Shown: in pieces, positions 57,572 to 64,000 of the stretch
How the letters are laid out: every line of letters begins with the position of its first letter
How positions within the stretch are numbered: the stretch's first letter is position 1
Program-made: the position numbers and the translations under genes
Notes under the pieces: model-generated
What the model saw: the letters and a program-made list of their open reading frames with translations, nothing else
Databases searched by the model: none
What the model was told of the DNA's origin: nothing
Assembly (NCBI GenBank): GCA_023159155.1
Contig: JAJNNX010000001.1
Span: 2,294,001-2,358,000 of the forward strand
DNA length: 64,000 nt
Direction of reading: 5' to 3'
Source of the DNA: Ustulina deusta
Lineage: Eukaryota; Ascomycota; Sordariomycetes; Xylariales; Xylariaceae

Positions 57572-59702
57572 GGTGGAGGTTGACGAAGATGCACGCGACA
57601 GGGCTCTCTACAGGACAGGACGGCAGGCGGCGAATGATTAAGATTATGGGTGAGTGTCACGGAATTGACCAGAAGCTCAACGTCGTCTTCTTTCCCGTGT
57701 GTAGCATGCGAGCTAACCCGCTCCTCTAGCAACCGAATCTTGTAGCTGCGGCTGAGTACACAGTCGATCCAGGGTCAGAATGGTAAATTAAACCTCGCAC
57801 TATTTGTGCGCAAGCAGTTGAGAAGCCAATGGAGCGGGTGGTTTTTGTTGTAACGAAACAATAATGAGAGATGTGATGGTTGAATGGTATACTGGCGGGC
57901 GGCGATGAACGTGCGGTATGGAGAAGACGCGAGGCGGTTATTATGCGTGTATGAAGCAAGGCGCGGAGAAAGCGAGGAACAATGTAATCGATTAGGTACC
58001 AAGTTAAAGAGAGATGGAGAAGAATATAGACAACGTTGGGGTGTTGGTTGCTGTTACCTAGAACATCAGGGGGGCATGAAGCTGTGGAGTGTGGAATGTT
58101 GAATATGGAATGCCCCTCTCTTGACCGATCAGCCTTGGGCAGGGAGCCGACAGGGAGTGGCAATAGTGTAGGTACACTGCCACAAATGACGCATACTAAG
58201 AACTGCTGCTTGGGGGTCGGGTGAGGGGGATATGGCCGAAGCGAAGAACGTACGAGCAAAGACGGCACAATTGAAGAGAGAAAGATGGGTTGGTTCTTTG
58301 GTTCTGCGACGATAGCCGACTACATAGCAGGTGTGTAAGGACTTGAGAGTTCCCATGGATACTTAGATAGAGCCCTGACTGTGTAACAGCATAATAACAG
58401 GTGTCTGGGGGGAAGGGCCTGTAGCCTAAGATGAGAATTAGTCTAATTCGGATAGGTGCAGTAGCATTTCGGCAGTGGGTTCTCGTAGCTCGCGCCGAAG
58501 TTGCACTGCCCACCCCTGCAAGCCCCTAAAGCCCTGCCGCCAGTATTATTTCTAACGCATCACTTACAGCCGCCAGGGTTGTTTCAAGCTACGGTACCTC
58601 TAGCTGGCGCTTTTATGCATGGGCGCTAGACAAAAAACAAAACATGTAAAATAAAAACAAGGTGCCACCTGCACCATGTTTACCTACCTACCTACATATA
58701 AGCACCTAACCTGGGCACTGGCAGCGTCAAATACACGAGCATCGAGCATGTGTAGGGTTGTCAGGAAGACCACTCTTCATATCATGCCTCGATATTAACG
58801 GAATAATTAATTGCGACTCTCATCGGAAATATCTTGTTTTGTATGGTCAACCGTTACCTAGTCTGAGTTAGGTATTTAAGTAGTTATAAACATCTGAATG
58901 TTGGGCACTAAGGGTCCAATAATAAGGGACCAAGGTTTAACCGCCGCAAAGCAGGCAAAGACCAGGAGACCCGGTGGGGCTGTTTCGACCAGAGGTGTCG
59001 ACAGCAATAGGTAACACACCTAGCTTAGACCTACCTGTCCGTCGTACCAACACGCCAACATTGATCCACAAGAGGACCTAGGTAGGCGTACGAAATAACC
59101 TACCGGTAGGGTGAATTAACTACTGCAGTACGCGACACTTAGGTCGTCGTCGTGAGACAGCACATTGATAAGGGCGCATCTTTTGAGCCAATAGGTGGGA
59201 TCAGAAATGAAGTGGCTGATGTGCATGATCAGGCACCATGCTCTTTGTGGGCGTCATCATGCAATGGCCTCCAGTCGGTACCTAGATTATTTCAGTCCTA
59301 GACTACGAGGAGAGTCAAGAAGGGAAGGGGCGCAAGAAGCTATATCTAGACCAACAAATGACAAACCTGGGCGGTCTAGCTGAGGGCACCGAGCCTTCGG
59401 CGTGATGCTGCAGGTTTTTTTTTTTCGAGTCAAGTTTTCATCATTCCGTAAAAGGTTTCCATTGGGGGATGATAGTCTGTTACGGCCTCACTGGTAAAGG
59501 CATACAAGGTATATTGCATGTACACAATGCATATACATTCACAAGCCGACAACGTTCTTGTTTCGCCGGAGGGGAGGGATAACCAAGAATAGCATCCGGT
59601 TCTATGGCAACCTGTATTGGGTATCATGCCTAGTATATATACAGCTCCGGTAGAATTCTTAATAGCAATAGGTACAATGAAGTCGTCATCGCTTGACGCC
59701 AC
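57572..59702. other. Intergenic region
   Basis: Upstream region of the PH-domain gene and 3' flank of the EH-domain gene. TACCTA motifs occur at about 58,681-58,695 and 59,028-59,110. Short frames are not convincing as genes. Confidence 0.55.
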
Positions 59703-61673
59703 TCAATTCTTCCACTTGGGCCCCAGCACTCTCACCCCCTTGGCGCTTCCCCACACGCTGTCGCTCACTTTCCTGGGTATCTTGCGACCACGCAGTCTCT
59801 GATCGATGAGCCACATGCCGACGACGAATTGAGCCCTGTCTAGGGCACCTCTCCCTTGCGTGTCCACTAGGTCCCATACCTCTGCCAACTCGTCAAAGGG
59901 GAGCCGGCTACGCGCCCAGATATCGCGCGCCACCACATTCGTAACAAGCTGGCTGGTGTCGATATTCTCCGAGCCGTTCGCCACAGCGTTAGGGCTATCT
60001 AGCAATAGACCACGGTTACTAGCCCATACACCCTCATATCGCTGTCTTTCGCGGGCTGTAATCTCTTCGCGCCACCGCTTTCTAGCACCTTCGTCATGGG
60101 CATGCTTCTTCCTAGAGCCGAGTTTGCCAAGCGGCGTCTTTTTGTGTTGAGATCTAACTCCGGTCACTTCCTCCTCGGACTTGGCTCGAGGTACCCGTAG
60201 TGTCTGGCGCATATGCGGCGTCTGTTTCCGAGGTGGCGGTGGTGTCGGAGGTTTCGCGCTAGGCGTTGCGCGAGCAGATGCAAGAGACCCTGCGACAATA
60301 GCGTTGGTGAGTGAGTCCAAGGGTAGATTGGAAGACGACCGCGGCACCGGGGGGCGCGAGGGCGGAAGAATGGAGACAGTATGTGCTGATGGTGGTCGTA
60401 AAGGTAGGGATGGTTCAGGAGTTTTGCGTGCTGAGTCGGGCTGCGGCGAAGGGGCCGACGAAGCTGACACAAAGGTATCATTTGATAACGAGCTAGAGGA
60501 CCTTCGAATCAAATTGCCCGGCCCCTTTTCACCTGCAAAAGATGTAACTAAAGGCGCTGTTGTCCCAGACGCGCGAGTTTGTTGCTGTGATGTGGGTTGC
60601 ATCAGTGGTAGAGCGGCAGAAGCAGGACTTGTACCAAGTGAATTCGTTGCAATCCGCTGGGACGATGTCCGTCTCGGCTGTGGGGATAAAATTAAGGTGT
60701 TCGCCTGACTAATCGTTCGCGGAGGTGGTGTGACAGGTCTTGGTTTTCTCTTAGGATTGAGAAGAGATGCAGACACCGGTAGCTGGGCGTCCACCTTTAT
60801 TCGGGCAGGAGGAGTAGGAGGGCGCTGCCTCTTGCTTTCTGACGGCTCTCCTGCATCTCGAAGCGGTGGTTTCACTTCGACCGTACCCCGACCTATGCTT
60901 GGCGAAGGTAATGCTGCTTTCTCCCAGGCGAAAGTGGAAGCCAATCTTGAAGGCGAAGTGTCATATGTGACTACCGGGCTCATAGTACGAGGGGGTGTCA
61001 TAGGCCGTAGCCCAGCCCTGAGCCCCTTTTTTTTGCTTAAAACAGCAGGCTGCTTCTTGACCGGGTCCGACTCATCCTCTTTCCGCTCAAATAACGACAC
61101 CAGAGCATTTGTTGGGCCAATTGAGCTTGAATCGGTTGTAGGATCAAGGTCTACAACTGAGTGGGCAGTGCTATCGTCGCCCACATATCCTTTCCGGTGT
61201 TCCCGAGCAGGCTGGTGGGTATTCGACTGCACTGAGGGAGCAGTCGTGGGACTGGGACTCGCCGATCGACTGGCGGCGAGTGTCGCCGCAATGAGAGACG
61301 GGGAGCGTGGATCTCCCGTCGCTGACTTCGCCGGGGTCAACAGGTGACTCTGGCCTATTGTGGGATGATGTCGGGCCGGAGTACTATTGTACCCTGTGGT
61401 CTGGCGGCTCGGGGAAGGCGACGGAGCAAGGCCGTGATCGCGCGATGCCGAGGTCGCCGCTACGAGAGCACCATTTCCATGGCCATTGCTCGTATCACGA
61501 GTCGGGGTCGCCGTCGGTGTCGGCGTGGAAGGATTATTAGTCGTAGGATTTGTGGTCGTCTTCTGGAAGGCGAGAAAAGCACCTCTCAAGGCCGTATTGT
61601 ACGTGGCATCGTCGTGACCTGGGTGGCCTGGTGTACCGGCGCGGTTCATGGGGCTTAGCAGTCGTGGCGTCAA
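59703..61673 (-). CDS. irs4: EH-domain protein, Irs4/Tax4 type
   Basis: An intronless 656-residue protein. The first 520 residues are disordered and rich in Ser, Thr and Pro, with repeated short basic/Pro motifs (LRPMTPPRTMSP, KRKPRPVTPPPRTIS, PPTPPPPRKQTP). Near residue 200 there is LVSLFERKEDE. The C-terminal EH domain (about 538-640) shows ITARERQRYEGVWASNRG, VVARDIWARSRLPFDELAEV, then WDLVDTQGRGALDRAQFVVG with the EF-hand-like loop, and MWLIDQRLRGRKIP. A C-terminal EH domain after a long disordered part is the layout of yeast Irs4 and Tax4, which bind the inositol 5-phosphatase Inp51 through NPF motifs, affecting PI(4,5)P2, cell-wall integrity and autophagy, and rDNA silencing in the Irs4 case. 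The ortholog name is inferred from layout; the EH domain is certain. Confidence 0.85.
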   Translation of the reverse strand: MTPRLLSPMNRAGTPGHPGHDDATYNTALRGAFLAFQKTTTNPTTNNPSTPTPTATPTRDTSNGHGNGALVAATSASRDHGLAPSPSPSRQTTGYNSTPARHHPTIGQSHLLTPAKSATGDPRSPSLIAATLAASRSASPSPTTAPSVQSNTHQPAREHRKGYVGDDSTAHSVVDLDPTTDSSSIGPTNALVSLFERKEDESDPVKKQPAVLSKKKGLRAGLRPMTPPRTMSPVVTYDTSPSRLASTFAWEKAALPSPSIGRGTVEVKPPLRDAGEPSESKRQRPPTPPARIKVDAQLPVSASLLNPKRKPRPVTPPPRTISQANTLILSPQPRRTSSQRIATNSLGTSPASAALPLMQPTSQQQTRASGTTAPLVTSFAGEKGPGNLIRRSSSSLSNDTFVSASSAPSPQPDSARKTPEPSLPLRPPSAHTVSILPPSRPPVPRSSSNLPLDSLTNAIVAGSLASARATPSAKPPTPPPPRKQTPHMRQTLRVPRAKSEEEVTGVRSQHKKTPLGKLGSRKKHAHDEGARKRWREEITARERQRYEGVWASNRGLLLDSPNAVANGSENIDTSQLVTNVVARDIWARSRLPFDELAEVWDLVDTQGRGALDRAQFVVGMWLIDQRLRGRKIPRKVSDSVWGSAKGVRVLGPKWKN

Positions 61674-62661
61674 TTGCCCCTTCTTTACATCCAGCAGCTC
61701 ATTGGAATGGTGCGAATGGAGAACAAGCCCACAGGTATGGAATGGTCGGTGGGAAAACTATAACGAAGCATTCGGCTTAAAAATACATATCGTTAAAAGC
61801 AGCGAATGATGAATTGGACTTCTGACTGGGCGCCACCTCGAGACTTCCAAGGTTAGGTAATGACGAGGTGACGTGACATGGTTACCTCAGGGACGCGCGA
61901 CAGTAGTACCTATTTAAGGTTCGATGACTTACCTATTTTTAGGTAGGACGCCTCGATAGGTTTCTAGATACTGCCTACGCTACATTCGTTATAGTGTGGT
62001 ACTTCCGAGATAGTGCCTATACCTACCTAGGTAGGTTTTAATGTCTCAAAGGAGAGTTTCTGCAATGCTAGTACCACTCATGCCGTAATATCAGTTAAGA
62101 AATGACTTGTCTCGCGATTCTTTCTTCTTATTGTAGGTAGGAAATGAAACGAGTCACTGTCTTACGGTACGCCGTACCGAACCGCCGATACATAAAGACC
62201 AACGCCAACGCCAACGCCAGCCAGGACTTATCCACCGCCTTGCTCTCTCAACCGTCCCGCCTTCCGAGTATGTCCTATTAGAGAAGTCCAGAAAGGAAAA
62301 TGGTACAACAGGAGCATTAGCAACAAGGTACGAGGTCTCAAGTGCCAATGTCTAGTAAGTTAGGTCTCGCAAAACCCCCGCAGAAATTTCGGCCCAGCCA
62401 GCTTGCGGCTATCGAAATCCTGCATGGTCAGGACAACCAGATACAAGAAGAGGTGTTGGTGAATGACCACATGTAGTGCAAACAAAGTAGATCGGCGTGT
62501 GCCAAACAAGCTGACAACAGCACAAGCGTGCAGCCTTCGTTCATCCAAAGACGCCAGTGTTGACTATTAAGGGTTTCCTAGCAGGCTTCGCATGCTATAT
62601 CATCGTCGTAAGTCATTTCACCTGGCATCTCGTTATCATTCGCCGCGAGAGGAAAACAGGG
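61674..62661. other. Intergenic region upstream of the EH-domain gene
   Basis: The irs4-like promoter and 3' flank of ase1. A TACCTA/TAGGTA cluster lies at 61,910-62,036 (including CCTACCTAGGTAGG). A CAACGC triplicate lies at about 62,199-62,217. No gene supported. Confidence 0.6.
61910..62040. repeat. TACCTA/TAGGTA motif cluster
   Basis: ACCTATTTAAGG, TTACCTATTTTTAGGTAGG and ATACCTACCTAGGTAGGTTT occur within 130 bp, about 240-370 bp upstream of the EH-domain gene start. Confidence 0.78.
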
Positions 62662-64000
62662 CTATGAGAAGGCATCCTCGTCGGTCCATTCGCTCCCCGA
62701 GATGATTCGATTGCCTTCAGCGTCGACAGTCACATGGCCGCTATGCATAGCAGGAGGAAGGCCCCGAAGGCGCTTAGCTTGGCTAGTTTGTGCTTTCCCA
62801 TAACCATCCTCAGGGCTAAATCGCTTTCCTCTTGCTGCTCTGACTTTGGCGTAATATTCGTCTGACGCGTCGGGTTCGGGCTCTGAATTATCGTCGTACG
62901 TCTCCCAGTTTTCCGACCCCGATATCACGGTCGACGTATTCGAGGTTTGTCTCGGCGGAGGTGCATGTGGGTATGCGGGCTGTGCAAGTCGCTCACTACG
63001 CATGGATGCGTGAGAGACTTGGTGCATATAGGATCGCCCGTAACTCTGTTGCGAATTCCGGTCATCATACACATCCTCCGGCTCTACAGCTCGCACATGT
63101 GAGCCCGAGCCGAGCCCAACATTCCGATAAGGGTTTACCGGAGTCTCCAGCTCCGGAGGTGGCACAAGCTCCCTCATTTTCGGAGGAGGTGCTCTTGTGA
63201 GAGGATGTCCTGGCCGTAATGTACCTTGAGCTCGAGTTTCTGGTCGCGCTCTTTCGGGAGAGTTATTGCCGTGCTTGAGGTTCGACAAGGGCACTCGTGC
63301 CGGGATTCTAGAAGGGCTAGCCTTCGGATCTTTTGCCGTTTGGCTAGGGACAGCAGCTTTCCTCACGGTGCCTGTTAGGTTGGCCGTTGGCGTTTTTGAC
63401 CTGGTGATTGTGCCAGCTCTGCTTGCAGTACTATTCGCCCGGCTAGGGGGTACACCCTTTGGTCCTGCTGGGGTCTTCGCCCTCGGCCCCGGCGCTGGTT
63501 TAGGTTCGTCTGGTTCAAGAAGATCCAGATATCGCTCGCCATGAACAAGGAATGGACGACCATACTCATCTTCCCACTGGGCTAATAACTTGGCGAGTTC
63601 TGCTGCAACCTTTGGTAATTCTTTTGTAATCCTTTTTCGCATCTTCTCTTCACGCAGTAATTTTCCGGGGTCTCGCCTTTCGCCCTTCTGACCACGCATC
63701 ATAAGACGTGACGCGTCTTGGCTCGATGCAGCTAGCTCATCGCGGTCATGAACAAGAGTTCGATGTCTCTCGATTAATGCTAATGCTGGGGCCCGTTGGT
63801 CTTTCAATGTTTCGAGGCGAGATAACTCTCTTTCGTGAGCCTCCAACAGCGCATCACTGTAGACATCGGAGAAGGCTGGTGTAAAGTCCAGCATCTCGTC
63901 CTCGGAAAAGTACAGGGCGTCCCAAAGCTCTTGTAGCTTGAAACGCGCATCTTCAACGAACAAATGCAAGTTCTGTCGCTTGAGCTCATTCAATCTCGCT
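62662..64000 (-). CDS. ase1: Ase1/MAP65/PRC1 microtubule bundler, C-terminal part (5' end outside window)
   Basis: A frame open to the window edge; 446 codons are visible and the N-terminal part lies to the right. There is no start in the window, since the frame runs in through ARLNELKRQNLHLF. Key segments: FKLQELWDALYFSEDEMLDF, AFSDVYSDALLEAHEREL, LEREEK-type basic stretch KLLREEKMRKRITKELPKV and WEDEYGRPFLVHGERYLDLL. These match the spectrin-like microtubule-binding domain of the Ase1/PRC1/MAP65 family. The tail after about residue 180 of this part is basic and disordered, rich in Pro, Arg and Ser with SP/TP sites (ARTPA, RSKTPTA), as expected for Cdk control and microtubule affinity. Ase1 crosslinks antiparallel microtubules in the anaphase spindle midzone. 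The end is SGSEWTDEDAFS followed by a stop at 62662. No introns in this part. Confidence 0.92.
   Translation of the reverse strand, partial: ARLNELKRQNLHLFVEDARFKLQELWDALYFSEDEMLDFTPAFSDVYSDALLEAHERELSRLETLKDQRAPALALIERHRTLVHDRDELAASSQDASRLMMRGQKGERRDPGKLLREEKMRKRITKELPKVAAELAKLLAQWEDEYGRPFLVHGERYLDLLEPDEPKPAPGPRAKTPAGPKGVPPSRANSTASRAGTITRSKTPTANLTGTVRKAAVPSQTAKDPKASPSRIPARVPLSNLKHGNNSPERARPETRAQGTLRPGHPLTRAPPPKMRELVPPPELETPVNPYRNVGLGSGSHVRAVEPEDVYDDRNSQQSYGRSYMHQVSHASMRSERLAQPAYPHAPPPRQTSNTSTVISGSENWETYDDNSEPEPDASDEYYAKVRAARGKRFSPEDGYGKAQTSQAKRLRGLPPAMHSGHVTVDAEGNRIISGSEWTDEDAFS

Noticed and set aside
27241..64000. Secondary-metabolite or catabolic gene cluster
   Set aside because: No polyketide synthase, peptide synthetase, P450, transporter or cluster regulator; the genes are mostly unrelated housekeeping functions on both strands.

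Overview
This window comes from the nuclear genome of a filamentous ascomycete (Pezizomycotina, most likely a sordariomycete; the exact taxon cannot be fixed from the sequence alone). The evidence is short 50-110 bp GT-AG introns, recognisable fungal proteins (Yak1, Pub1, an Irs4-type EH protein, Ase1), and a large block mutated as expected from repeat-induced point mutation (RIP). It has two compartments.

Positions 1 to about 27,240 are an extremely AT-rich, gene-free block made almost entirely of dead LTR retrotransposons. One complete minus-strand Ty1/copia element (12167-25566) has about 298-bp LTRs and a 5-bp target duplication (ATTTT). Its 3' LTR was later split by a complete plus-strand Ty3/gypsy chromovirus (12423-18554; 240-bp LTRs; target duplication GTTAT). 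To the left are rearranged copies of the same copia family: a plus copy running off the window (1-4884), a tandem duplicate of its last 3.65 kb (4885-8539) and an inverted 5' half (8540-12077). All frames are broken, mostly by C-to-T/G-to-A changes, but RT, RNase H, protease, zinc-knuckle, integrase and chromodomain traces can still be read.

From 27,240 to the end the DNA has ordinary composition and normal genes. In order: an MPPED-like metallophosphoesterase (+); an unrecognised conserved-looking protein (-); a nucleotidyltransferase-like gene broken by one nonsense codon (+); a single-RRM protein (+); the DYRK kinase Yak1 (-); the three-RRM mRNA-binding protein Pub1 (-); a probable Mediator subunit 2 (+); a decayed short-chain dehydrogenase (-); a secreted GH5 glycoside hydrolase (-); a double PH-domain protein (-); an Irs4-type EH-domain protein (-); and the C-terminal part of the microtubule bundler Ase1/MAP65 (-), cut by the window end.

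The gene set is mostly housekeeping: nutrient/stress kinase signalling, mRNA fate, transcription, phosphoinositide signalling and spindle structure. It is not an operon or a metabolic cluster. Intergenic spaces are long (1-4.6 kb) and carry clusters of a TACCTAGGTA-type motif, short minisatellites and pyrimidine-rich tracts. No tRNA, rRNA or CRISPR array was seen. I found no convincing new multi-gene system. The most unusual observations are the copia junctions that join LTR ends to internal sequence, the single CpA-to-TpA nonsense lesion in the nucleotidyltransferase-like gene, and a few unexplained intergenic repeat arrays.
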